The notes under the pieces: generated by a model | Told to the model about the DNA's origin: nothing | Databases searched by the model: none | Seen by the model: only the letters and a program-made list of their open reading frames with translations | DNA from: Lachnoclostridium sp. | GTDB lineage: Bacteria; Bacillota; Clostridia; Lachnospirales; Lachnospiraceae | Assembly (NCBI GenBank): GCA_023664665.1 | Contig: JAMPEY010000005.1 | Span: 1-35,708 of the forward strand | Length of the DNA stretch: 35,708 nucleotides | Direction of reading: 5' to 3' | Shown: positions 7,451 to 15,482 of the stretch, piece by piece | Layout of the letters: each line of letters starts with the position of its first letter | Position numbering within the stretch: position 1 is the first letter of the stretch | Made by a program: the position numbers and the translations under genes

Positions 7451-7530
7451 CATGATTTTGGATAAATAGCTGTAATTTGTTATGTGGAAAAGACTTAAAA
7501 TAGGCAAATCCCATAAAATATCTAATAAAG

Positions 7531-7557
7531 ATTTAAGTTACTGTAAGTTTCATAAAA
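7531..7557 (+). repeat. Direct repeat copy 2
   Basis: A 27-bp near-copy of 7423-7450, differing at about three positions and offset by 108 bp. The shared core TTACnGTAA is palindromic, as in a regulator or recombinase site. Confidence 0.75.
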
Positions 7558-7558
7558 G

Positions 7559-7711
7559 GCAGTCTCCTTAACCGCTCTAAAAGCCTATAAATACCTGCTC
7601 CACGAACAGCATGACAGCGGGAGGGTATATCTTGAGAAAATATAGGCAACCATCCCGGGGATTGAGATCAGGAAGAAACTTGCAATTAGAGAAAGATTGA
7701 ATAATGTCTGA
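7559..7711 (+). pseudogene. Gene remnant with an in-frame amber codon
   Basis: One frame reads KAVSLTALKAYKYLLHEQHD onward, hits TAG at 7643-7645, and continues in the same frame with ATIPGIEIRKKLAIRERLNN to a TGA at 7709-7711. No start codon or ribosome site is visible, so the 5' end is missing too. Its stop overlaps the ATG of the next small gene by 8 nt, as in a coupled pair. I do not recognise the family. Confidence 0.45.
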
Positions 7712-7841
7712 GCCGGTGATGGCAAGTGAACTTCCGAAGGTTAAGCTGGATCTCAAAGGTATCAGGGAGTATGCCAGAGAAAAAGGGGTGCCCATAGCTA
7801 GTCTTACCGACGAAGAGAAGAAATTGTTTATTATTGAATGA
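7704..7841 (+). CDS. Small protein, unknown function
   Basis: The 45-residue product starts MSEPVMASELPKVKLDLKGI and continues through REYAREKGVPIASLTDEEKK, a compact helical protein. Its ATG overlaps the end of the broken upstream frame; the ribosome site is weak. Small proteins of this look often form the second gene of a pair in lachnospiral mobile regions. After it, up to 7982, only fragments remain, including a frame with NETPIYYMEHYLQELL that lacks a start. Confidence 0.4.
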   Translation: MSEPVMASELPKVKLDLKGIREYAREKGVPIASLTDEEKKLFIIE

Positions 7842-7982
7842 TTTTTATGCTGAACTTGTACTGTTCTCCTTAAGTTCAAAAAACGAAACACCGATATATT
7901 ATATGGAGCATTATCTGCAGGAGCTTTTGTGATGATGCAATAGGAAACGGATTTCAAATTGATTGATCAAGGAGGACAAAAA

Positions 7983-9104
7983 ATGGGCATGGAGATTTAT
8001 CAAAATTACAGTCAGTTTTACAGGGGGACAGAACCTCTTAAAACCTATGGAGACGGCAAGGGTAAAAAAGACACTCTGGTAAAATATGAGTTTAATACCA
8101 CCGACGAGCATGGTAATAAAATCATGGACAAAATGACCAGAGAAGAGACTCTGCAGGTGATGAAAGAAATCAGCGCACAGTATGGTGATAATGTGATGAT
8201 ACAGTTTTCCGGCGACGGCATGGCGGCGCTTGTGGAGAACCGTAAAGGTCAGGCCAAAGAAGCTATGACCGATGAGCAGCGTGCGGCAAAGGCGGCAAGG
8301 GATGTGGCGTTTGCCAATGAGATTATACAGAACGAACACAGGGAGGTAGCGCCGGAACATATTTCAAGCGGGCTTGATTACAATAAGATTATGCATGAAA
8401 AATCCCCGGAAATTGCAGAGAGTGTGGACCAATGCCTACAGGACTTTTCAAAAACAAAGGATATGAGATATATGCAGAGGGCGGCAAAGCTCTCCTTGAG
8501 CTGGTTTAGGGACAGCTATGCCAAGCACAAAGATTGGTTTGAAGAGAAAGAAGATTATAGAACGGAAGAAACAAACACTTCTGCAAGCAGTCAGCCAAAA
8601 CTCAGCAGTAAGGCGCAGAAGCTTTTGGAAAAATTGAAAAAAATGTACAAGAATATGGACTTCATGGTGGCGGATTTTAAGAATGCGGAAGAGGCAAAGG
8701 CAGCTCTTGCCGGCGGCACTAAGGAAATTTCCGTTCTGTTTTCCGTGGAAGAGCTTGAGAAGATGGCTTCCAGCGAAAAATATGAGAAGGAATATATGGA
8801 CCGTGTGCAGGACGCTTTGCGGATGTCGGATGAGATTAACAGGCAGTTTGGCTTTACATCGGCATTCGGAAAGGGCGAAGGCAGCACCATAACAAAGTTT
8901 GGCATTTCCTTTAATGCAGACGGCACCACATCTTTCTTTGCGGAATTGGAAAAGTCCAGCGCCAGCCAGAGAGAGTATATTGAAAAGATGCAGGAAGAAA
9001 AACGCGCTCAGAAAAGAGAGGATGCAAAGCGCACAACCCTACAGGCAGACAGTCTGGAGGAGCTGCTTGAGAAAATGCGGAAGGTGGATTGGAGTGCCGT
9101 TTAG
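7983..9104 (+). CDS. Uncharacterised Lachnospiraceae protein
   Basis: The 373-residue protein starts at an ATG with AAGGAGG 6 nt upstream; a TTG at 7959 lies in the same frame but before the ribosome site. It is hydrophilic, without signal peptide or membrane segment. The N-terminal part reads GMEIYQNYSQFYRGTEPLKT, the middle is alanine/lysine/glutamate-rich (TDEQRAAKAARDVAFANEI), and the C-terminal half has coiled-coil stretches around SSKAQKLLEKLKKMYKNMDF and EKMQEEKRAQKREDAKR. A glycine-rich segment SAFGKGEGSTITKFGISFNA sits between them. I recognise this as a protein type seen in Lachnospiraceae (possibly the DUF6033 group, unverified); no function can be given. Confidence 0.75.
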   Translation: MGMEIYQNYSQFYRGTEPLKTYGDGKGKKDTLVKYEFNTTDEHGNKIMDKMTREETLQVMKEISAQYGDNVMIQFSGDGMAALVENRKGQAKEAMTDEQRAAKAARDVAFANEIIQNEHREVAPEHISSGLDYNKIMHEKSPEIAESVDQCLQDFSKTKDMRYMQRAAKLSLSWFRDSYAKHKDWFEEKEDYRTEETNTSASSQPKLSSKAQKLLEKLKKMYKNMDFMVADFKNAEEAKAALAGGTKEISVLFSVEELEKMASSEKYEKEYMDRVQDALRMSDEINRQFGFTSAFGKGEGSTITKFGISFNADGTTSFFAELEKSSASQREYIEKMQEEKRAQKREDAKRTTLQADSLEELLEKMRKVDWSAV

Positions 9105-9142
9105 TTCAGTGTTGATGCAAAGACATAAACGAAAATGATAAA

Positions 9143-9185
9143 GAAGGGGGTACTGCCGATAGACGGTCAGTACCCTCTTCCTGTA
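9143..9185 (+). terminator. Strong hairpin, probable terminator
   Basis: A 13-bp stem (9143-9155 with 9168-9180, one G-U pair) with a 12-nt loop lies 38 nt after the preceding stop codon. The T-tract after it is poor. Confidence 0.55.
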
Positions 9186-9246
9186 TTCATGTTAAAGATG
9201 CTCCTATTATTGTCAAATTTAGTTGAAATTTTAATTCCAAAATCCG

Positions 9247-9275
9247 TTGAAATATTGAAATAAAGATAGTAAAAT
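9247..9275 (+). promoter_or_regulatory. Promoter of the Fic-like/exoA region
   Basis: TTGAAA and TAAAAT are separated by 17 nt, starting transcription about 30 nt before the Fic-like gene. The genes to 19136 all run in the same direction with short gaps, so it could serve the whole repair block. Confidence 0.6.
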
Positions 9276-9312
9276 AGAGATAAAGGAGACCAAAAAGGTA
9301 GGTGTAAGTCAA

Positions 9313-10443
9313 ATGGCTGACAACATGGGCGGTAACAGAGCAGGAAAATACGAGGTAGTGCGAAACCGGAGCGGTATGGCGGATGCAGGGGGCAGATTGT
9401 ACTACCAGACCTATATTCCGGCGGATTTAAAATGGGTGGATGAAAGCCCTTTTGCATCGGACGAATTAAAAAACCGACTGAACGCGATTTACAGGGAAAT
9501 CGGCAGGCAGCAGGGGCTTGGCTTTTATGAGGACGATTTTAAGAGGAAAAATGTACAGCTTTATAAGCAGGAGCTGGTCGCGGTTTTGCAAAACAAAAAA
9601 TCTTTCGTAGAACTGTCGGATATCTTCGGTTTTCGGACGACAAATGAAATTAGCGGGAAACTGGAATTTTACGGCGCAATGGGAGATAAGGACAGTTTTA
9701 CCTGTATGGATATTCTTATGGGAATGGTGGAGATACAAAAGAAACCCTACCGTTTCCGCAAGCATCAGATATGGGAGGAGAGCAGCGTCCGCAGAATCAG
9801 CCTGCGGGAGCACAATCCTCCGGCGCCGGAGCGGATTATGGATTTGATGATGGATTTGGATGATTACAGGCGGAGGGAGACAGAGGCGGACATGATGGTT
9901 CGGGCGGCGCTTTTGTGTTATCAATTCCTGACGATTATGCCATATGAGGAAGACAATGAGATATGGGCAAGCATTTTGCTGAACCGTTTTTTGCGTGAGC
10001 AGGGATGTGAGCTTGGATATTACATTCCTTTTGCAAAATATTTCTTGGGACAGGATGAAAACAGAAAAAATCTGATGAAACAGGTGAGGGAAGAGGAGGA
10101 CTATCATAGCTGGATTGTTTTTTTCCTGCAAGTGGTGGAAGATTCCCTGACACAGACCAACCGGACAATCATGCAGTTGGAACGGATTCACAAGGACACC
10201 CTGTCTGTCATAAGCGGCGAAAAGCAAAAAGCGTTATTGGCGAAGATTTTAGCCTATATGGAGGAATATCCGATTTTCATTATCGGGGATATCGAAAAAA
10301 CCTTTGATGTGGCGTACAATACAGCGGCAAAAGCGGTACTGATGCTGGAAAAGAAAGGTCTGGTCAAGGAGATATCCCATAAGCAGAGATACCGCATTTA
10401 CAGTTATGACAGATATATGAAAGAACTGATAAAACGGATTTAA
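9313..10443 (+). CDS. Fic-fold protein with degenerate catalytic motif
   Basis: The 376-residue protein has the layout of Fic-family AMPylators: an N-terminal Fic_N-like part (LKNRLNAIYREIGRQQG), a helical core, and a C-terminal winged helix (FIIGDIEKTFDVAYNTAAKA) used by many clostridial Fic proteins. Where the active site HPFxxGNGR should follow AALLCYQFLTI, the sequence reads M209-P-Y-E-E-D-N-E-I217. The catalytic histidine, both motif glycines and the arginine are gone, while the flanking Fic pattern (LLCYQFLTI, then ILLNRFL) is intact. It is therefore probably catalytically dead and may act as a scaffold or DNA-binding regulator. The reading frame is otherwise undamaged. Confidence 0.72.
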   Translation: MADNMGGNRAGKYEVVRNRSGMADAGGRLYYQTYIPADLKWVDESPFASDELKNRLNAIYREIGRQQGLGFYEDDFKRKNVQLYKQELVAVLQNKKSFVELSDIFGFRTTNEISGKLEFYGAMGDKDSFTCMDILMGMVEIQKKPYRFRKHQIWEESSVRRISLREHNPPAPERIMDLMMDLDDYRRRETEADMMVRAALLCYQFLTIMPYEEDNEIWASILLNRFLREQGCELGYYIPFAKYFLGQDENRKNLMKQVREEEDYHSWIVFFLQVVEDSLTQTNRTIMQLERIHKDTLSVISGEKQKALLAKILAYMEEYPIFIIGDIEKTFDVAYNTAAKAVLMLEKKGLVKEISHKQRYRIYSYDRYMKELIKRI

Positions 10444-10447
10444 GCCG

Positions 10448-10463
10448 GAGCCGAAGGCGGCTC
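10448..10463 (+). other. Intergenic hairpin GAGCCG-AAGG-CGGCTC
   Basis: A perfect 6-bp stem with an AAGG loop lies just after the stop of the Fic-like gene and just before the exoA ribosome site. There is no T-tract. Its AAGGCGGC core recurs in the hairpin at 32195-32220. Confidence 0.5.
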
Positions 10464-10479
10464 TGACATGGAGGTTAGT

Positions 10480-11232
10480 ATGAAATTAATATCATGGAAT
10501 GTAAACGGACTGCGTGCATGTCTTCAAAAAGGGTTTATGGATTTCTTCAGGGAAGCGGATGCGGATATATTCTGTCTGCAGGAGACGAAATTACAGGCGG
10601 GGCAGCATGACCTTGAACTTCCCGGATATCATCAATATTGGAATTATGCGGAGAAAAAAGGTTACTCCGGTACGGCGCTTTTTGCCAAGAGGGAACCCCT
10701 GAATGTTACTTACGGCATGGGCATAGAGGAGCATGACCATGAGGGGCGTGTGATTTCCGCAGAGTTTGAAGATTTCTATGTGGTGACGGTCTATGTGCCC
10801 AATTCCAAAAGAGAATTGGAAAGATTGAATTACCGCATGGAGTGGGAGGCTGCTTTTCTGGCATATCTGAAAAAGCTTGAGGAGAAAAAGCCGGTTATTT
10901 TCTGCGGCGATTTAAATGTGGCGCACAAGGAAATCGATTTAAAAAATCCCAAATCCAACCACCACAATGCCGGATTTACGGACGAAGAAAGAGGCTGCTT
11001 TGACACCCTTTTAAACAGCGGATTTATAGACACCTACCGCTATTTTTACCCCGACAAAACGGAAATGTATTCCTGGTGGTCCTATATGTTTAAAGCCAGA
11101 GAGAAAAATGCGGGCTGGCGCATTGACTATTTTGTGGTGTCGGAAGCATTGAAAGCCAGACTCGCCGGAGCGGATATCCATATGCGGGTGATGGGCTCGG
11201 ACCACTGTCCGGTGGAGCTGACTTTGCAGTGA
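10480..11232 (+). CDS. exoA: Exodeoxyribonuclease III (AP endonuclease)
   Basis: The 250-residue protein belongs to the ExoIII/APE1 family of Mg-dependent nucleases, which cut DNA at abasic sites and degrade 3' ends in base-excision repair. Visible motifs are [23 protein letters not shown] (metal-binding Glu), [20 protein letters not shown] (catalytic Asp/Asn), [10 protein letters not shown] and the terminal GSDHCPVEL (catalytic Asp-His). The start is ATG 10480, with GGAGG 5 nt upstream; an in-frame ATG at 10468 lies before that site and is unlikely. The next gene encodes a DNA glycosylase that generates its substrate. Confidence 0.95.
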   Translation: MKLISWNVNGLRACLQKGFMDFFREADADIFCLQETKLQAGQHDLELPGYHQYWNYAEKKGYSGTALFAKREPLNVTYGMGIEEHDHEGRVISAEFEDFYVVTVYVPNSKRELERLNYRMEWEAAFLAYLKKLEEKKPVIFCGDLNVAHKEIDLKNPKSNHHNAGFTDEERGCFDTLLNSGFIDTYRYFYPDKTEMYSWWSYMFKAREKNAGWRIDYFVVSEALKARLAGADIHMRVMGSDHCPVELTLQ

Positions 11233-11302
11233 TGACATTGCGGCAAGCGTTAAAAAGAGCAGGAGATTTAGTAACCCACATTTTGGAAGAGAAGGAGTTC
11301 CT

Positions 11303-12007
11303 ATGCAAACATCATGGATAGCCACAAAAATAGCGGAATGCGCATCCGGACCTCAGGAAAGCTTCTCACGCCTTCCCAGAGATTTTTTTACCCGGGACGG
11401 CATCACTCTGGCCAAAGAACTTTTGGGGAAAATTCTGGTACATCACACAGGGATTGGCGTTATTAGAGGCATTATTACCGAGGTGGAAAGTTACATGGGG
11501 GAGGAGGATAAAGGCTCACATACCTATGGGGGCAGACGGACCGAACGGACGGAGCCTATGTACCATATAGGCGGAACCTCCTATGTATACCTGATTTACG
11601 GAATGTACAGCTGTATGAATATCACGGCCATGACAGAAGGAATCCCTCAGGCAGTGCTTATCAGAAGCGTAGTGCCCGCAGACGAGGTTTCCCGGCAGAG
11701 AATGTTTGAGCAGCGTTTGGCCACAAGAGATGTAAAAAACGCAAAGAAGAATCAAACCCCCGATAAAAGAAATACAGATCAGGCATACAAAAATCTGCAA
11801 AAACACTTGGCGGACGGTCCCGGGAAAATGTGCATTGCCATGGATATCACCCGAGCGGATAATGATATTGACATGGTGGAAAGCGATGTGTTTTATGTGA
11901 CGGAGGGGCTCGAGGTTCCCATGTCCCGCATGAAAGCCGGCAAACGGATCGGCATTGACTATGCCGAAGAAGCGGCGGATTATTTGTGGAGGTTTTATTT
12001 GGAATGA
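11303..12007 (+). CDS. mpg: DNA-3-methyladenine glycosylase (AAG/MPG family)
   Basis: The 234-residue enzyme excises alkylated or deaminated purines, leaving abasic sites. It shows the AAG/MPG signatures: RDFFTRDGITLAKELLGKIL, IITEVESYMGEEDKGSHTYG (catalytic glutamate and its loop), RTEPMYHIGGTSYVYLIYGM, CMNITA, QAVLIRSVVP and LADGPGKMCIAMDI. GAAGGAG precedes the ATG. An insert rich in Lys/Asn/Gln (DVKNAKKNQTPDKRNTDQAY) lies between the last two motifs. Its stop overlaps the addB start as ATGA, implying translational coupling of base-excision and recombination functions. Confidence 0.93.
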   Translation: MQTSWIATKIAECASGPQESFSRLPRDFFTRDGITLAKELLGKILVHHTGIGVIRGIITEVESYMGEEDKGSHTYGGRRTERTEPMYHIGGTSYVYLIYGMYSCMNITAMTEGIPQAVLIRSVVPADEVSRQRMFEQRLATRDVKNAKKNQTPDKRNTDQAYKNLQKHLADGPGKMCIAMDITRADNDIDMVESDVFYVTEGLEVPMSRMKAGKRIGIDYAEEAADYLWRFYLE

Positions 12008-15000
12008 GCTTACGCTTTTATTTTGGACCATCGGGCGTCGGCAAAAGCAGGCAGCTATACGAAGAAATCATAAGGCGCGCGAAAGAAGACAAAAAACAGA
12101 ATTTTCTGATAGTTGTGCCGGATCAGTTTACCATGCAGACCCAGAAGGACTTGGTGACTTTAAGCGACTTGGGCGGCATTATGAATATTGATGTCTTAAG
12201 CTTTGGACGCTTAAACCACCGTATTATGGAAGAGGTGGGCAAAAGAGAGATTCCGGTATTGGACGACACGGGCAAAAGTCTGGTGCTGCAAAAGGTGGCA
12301 GCCGGACTGAAAGAAGAACTGCCGGCATTAGGCGGTTTCCTTCATAAACAGGGGTATATCCACGAAGTGAAAAGCGCCATTTCCGAATTTATGCAATACG
12401 GCATCAGCACGGAAGATGTGGATAAACTGATTCAATTTGCGGAAAAAAAGGGCGCTCTGGTACAAAAGCTGAAGGACTTGAAAATTCTGTATCAGGGCTT
12501 TTTGGAGTACATTCAGGGGAATTTCATTACCACGGAGGAGACATTGGATGTCCTGAGGCGTTCTTTGGAAAAATCCAAGCTGATTCGGGGGAGCGTGGTG
12601 GTTTTTGACGGCTTTACGGGTTTTACGCCCATTCAGAACCGATTGATTCAGGAATTAATGAGACTCAGCGCAGAGACGATAGTGACGGTGACGCTGGGCG
12701 CAGGCGAGAATCCCTATGAATCGGACGGAGAGCAGAAACTGTTTCATCTCAGTAAAAAAACGGTGACGGATTTGGTAAAGCTGGCGAAGGAAGCCAATGT
12801 GCCGAAGGAAAAAGATGTTTTCATCCTGCCGGACAACAATCCCCATCATCGGTTTGCGGATGCCCCTGCGCTTCATGCATTGGAAAAAGGTATTTTTAGG
12901 TACAGCTATGAGTCTTTTGCGGAAGAACAGGAAGAAATTGTGCTTTTTGAGACGCTGACCCCGAGGGACGAGGTGCATCAGGCGGGACTTGCCATCCGCA
13001 AGCTCATTGCAAAGCAGGGAATGGCTTATCGGGATATAGCCGTTATCATGGGGGATTTGGAGGGTTACGCGCCCTATGTGGAATCGGAATTCGAGCAGTT
13101 ACAGATTCCATGCTTTATAGACCGAACAAGGGGAATTATATTAAACCCTATGATTGAATATATAAAAAGCGCATTGGAGCTTTTCAGGCAGGATTTTTCC
13201 TATGAAGCGGTTTTCCATTATCTGCGGAGCGGTCTGGCGGATATTGACAGACAGGATGTGGACATGCTGGAAAACTATGTGATACGGACGGGGATTCGGG
13301 GCAAACGCAGATGGAGCAGGCTTTTTACGGCAAAAACGCCGGAGATGAAGGAGGATGACGAGGAGCCGTTGCAAAGGCTGAATGCCCTGAGGGAACGCTT
13401 TATGATACAGGTGGAGGCATTGCAGAGGGCAAATTGCCAAAAAAGCGCTCCGGCCAAAGAATATGTGAACGAGTTATATGAATTTCTGGTACAGAATCAG
13501 GTACAGCAAAAGCTGGCGGATTATGAAAAGCAGTTCCACGGCATGGGAGAGCTTTCCAGAGAGAGGGAATATGCCCAGATTTATCGGCTGGTTCTGGAAC
13601 TTTTGGAGCAGATATACGCCCTTTTGGGGGAAGAACTTATCTCGCTTCAGGAATTTCAGGATATTTTGGAGGCAGGATTTGGGGAAATAGAGGTGGGCAC
13701 CATACCCCAGAATGTGGACCGCATTCTGGTGGGAGATATGGAGAGAACCCGTCTGCGGCAAGTAAAAGCGCTGTTTTTTCTGGGAATCAATGACGGAAAT
13801 ATTCCCAAGAGCGCGCAAAAGGGCGGCATTATTTCCGACATGGACAGGGAATTTCTGCAGGAGTCGGAATTTACGCTGGCGCCCACTCCCAGACAGCAGA
13901 TGTATATTCAAAGGTTCTATTTGTACTTAAATATGACCAAACCCTCAGAGAGGCTGTACCTATCCTATGCAAGGATGAACAGCAAGGGAAAGAGCATCCG
14001 CCCCGCATATCTCATCGAGGAGGTAAAGAAGCTGTTTCCCGCCCTCACCGTACAATATCCGCAAAACAGGAGTATTTTGGAGCAGATTGTGACTCCGGGA
14101 GAGGGAATGCGGTATCTGGCGGCGCAATTTAGGGAGTATGCGGCGGGAACCCTGCAAAAAGAGGAGGAACAGACTTTTTTCACGCTTTATCAGGTATATG
14201 GCGGGGAGGAACAGAAAGGAAACCGCAGGCTGCTGGAAGAAGCCGCATTTCAAAGATATCGGGACTTGGCCCTGTCCGGAGTGGCGGCAAGGGCGTTATA
14301 CGGCAAAAATCTGCAGAACAGCGTTACCCGGCTTGAAACTTACGCGGCCTGCGCCTATAGGCATTTCCTGCAATACGGGCTGACTTTAAGGGAGAGGCAG
14401 GAGTTCGGTTTTGAAGCGGTGGATATGGGAAATCTATATCACGGGGTATTGGAGAGCTTTGCGGAGAAACTCTCGGAGAAGGGTTACACATGGTTTGACT
14501 TTCCGGAAGCGTTTGGGGAAGAGGCTGTGGGGGATGCGCTGGAAGCATATGCGGCTGCTTACGGGGAGACAGTGCTTTACAGCAGCGCCCGGAACGAATA
14601 TGCCATTACACGCATGAAAAGGATTTTGTCAAGAACCGTTCTGACTTTGCAGGAGCAGCTCAAAAAGGGGGTGTTCCTGCCGGACGCCTATGAAGTTTCC
14701 TTCCGCTTCGCACAAGATTTGGAGAGTATTCAGGTGACCTTGAGCGAGGAAGAAAAAATGCATTTAAGAGGACGCATTGACAGAATTGATGTGGCGGAAG
14801 ATGACAGGCATGTCTATGTAAAAGTGATTGACTATAAATCGGGGAACCGGCAATTTAATCTGGCGGCGCTGTATTACGGACTACAACTGCAATTAGTGGT
14901 TTATATGAATGCAGCCATGGAAATAGAAGCCAAAAAGCATCCGGACAAAGAAATTGTGCCGGCGGCGCTGCTTTATTATCATGTTGACGATCCGGTCATC

Positions 15001-15474
15001 GAAACTCCGGTGGAGCTGACCGATGAGGAAATCAGCGAACAGATACTCGGGAAATTGCGGATGAACGGTGTGGTAAACGGGGAACCGGATATTGTGAAGC
15101 GTTTGGATCAATATATGGACAATAAATCTGATGTCATTCCAGTGGAAAAAAAGAAGGATGGCAGCTTTACCGCGCGTTCGGGCATTATGAGCAGGGAAGA
15201 GCTGGGTGTTTTGTCCGATTATGTAAATTACAAAATGCGGTGCATCGGAAGGGAAATTTTAGATGGTAAAATCAGCATAAACCCTTATGAAAAAGGAAGC
15301 GAGAATGCCTGCGCTTATTGCGAATATAAAAAGGTGTGCGGCTATGACGGCGCGATTCCCGGCTATGAGAAGCGTACTTTGCAGGAATGGGATAAAGAGG
15401 AGCTGATGAAACGGATGCATACAGACTGCGGAGGGAGCGCAGACGGGGAAATGCATACGGATAAAGCGGAATGA
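12004..15474 (+). CDS. addB: ATP-dependent helicase/nuclease subunit AddB
   Basis: The 1156-residue protein is the AddB half of the AddAB helicase-nuclease that processes double-strand breaks to Chi sites for RecA. It begins MSLRFYFGPSGVGKSRQLYE with a Walker A motif (Gly8-Ser15), followed by a helicase-like middle lacking other canonical motifs. The C-terminal RecB-type nuclease contains HLRGRIDRIDV, VKVIDYKSG and YYGLQLQLVVYM. Cys783, Cys1103, Cys1106 and Cys1112 match the 4Fe-4S cluster of B. subtilis AddB in spacing. The chosen ATG overlaps the glycosylase stop; an upstream in-frame GTG at 11986 precedes the better site. Confidence 0.95.
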   Translation: MSLRFYFGPSGVGKSRQLYEEIIRRAKEDKKQNFLIVVPDQFTMQTQKDLVTLSDLGGIMNIDVLSFGRLNHRIMEEVGKREIPVLDDTGKSLVLQKVAAGLKEELPALGGFLHKQGYIHEVKSAISEFMQYGISTEDVDKLIQFAEKKGALVQKLKDLKILYQGFLEYIQGNFITTEETLDVLRRSLEKSKLIRGSVVVFDGFTGFTPIQNRLIQELMRLSAETIVTVTLGAGENPYESDGEQKLFHLSKKTVTDLVKLAKEANVPKEKDVFILPDNNPHHRFADAPALHALEKGIFRYSYESFAEEQEEIVLFETLTPRDEVHQAGLAIRKLIAKQGMAYRDIAVIMGDLEGYAPYVESEFEQLQIPCFIDRTRGIILNPMIEYIKSALELFRQDFSYEAVFHYLRSGLADIDRQDVDMLENYVIRTGIRGKRRWSRLFTAKTPEMKEDDEEPLQRLNALRERFMIQVEALQRANCQKSAPAKEYVNELYEFLVQNQVQQKLADYEKQFHGMGELSREREYAQIYRLVLELLEQIYALLGEELISLQEFQDILEAGFGEIEVGTIPQNVDRILVGDMERTRLRQVKALFFLGINDGNIPKSAQKGGIISDMDREFLQESEFTLAPTPRQQMYIQRFYLYLNMTKPSERLYLSYARMNSKGKSIRPAYLIEEVKKLFPALTVQYPQNRSILEQIVTPGEGMRYLAAQFREYAAGTLQKEEEQTFFTLYQVYGGEEQKGNRRLLEEAAFQRYRDLALSGVAARALYGKNLQNSVTRLETYAACAYRHFLQYGLTLRERQEFGFEAVDMGNLYHGVLESFAEKLSEKGYTWFDFPEAFGEEAVGDALEAYAAAYGETVLYSSARNEYAITRMKRILSRTVLTLQEQLKKGVFLPDAYEVSFRFAQDLESIQVTLSEEEKMHLRGRIDRIDVAEDDRHVYVKVIDYKSGNRQFNLAALYYGLQLQLVVYMNAAMEIEAKKHPDKEIVPAALLYYHVDDPVIETPVELTDEEISEQILGKLRMNGVVNGEPDIVKRLDQYMDNKSDVIPVEKKKDGSFTARSGIMSREELGVLSDYVNYKMRCIGREILDGKISINPYEKGSENACAYCEYKKVCGYDGAIPGYEKRTLQEWDKEELMKRMHTDCGGSADGEMHTDKAE

Positions 15475-15482
15475 GAGGAAAT

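Noticed and set aside
10468..10479. Earlier ATG for exoA
   Set aside because: The ribosome site GGAGG overlaps the following codons, so it serves the ATG at 10480.
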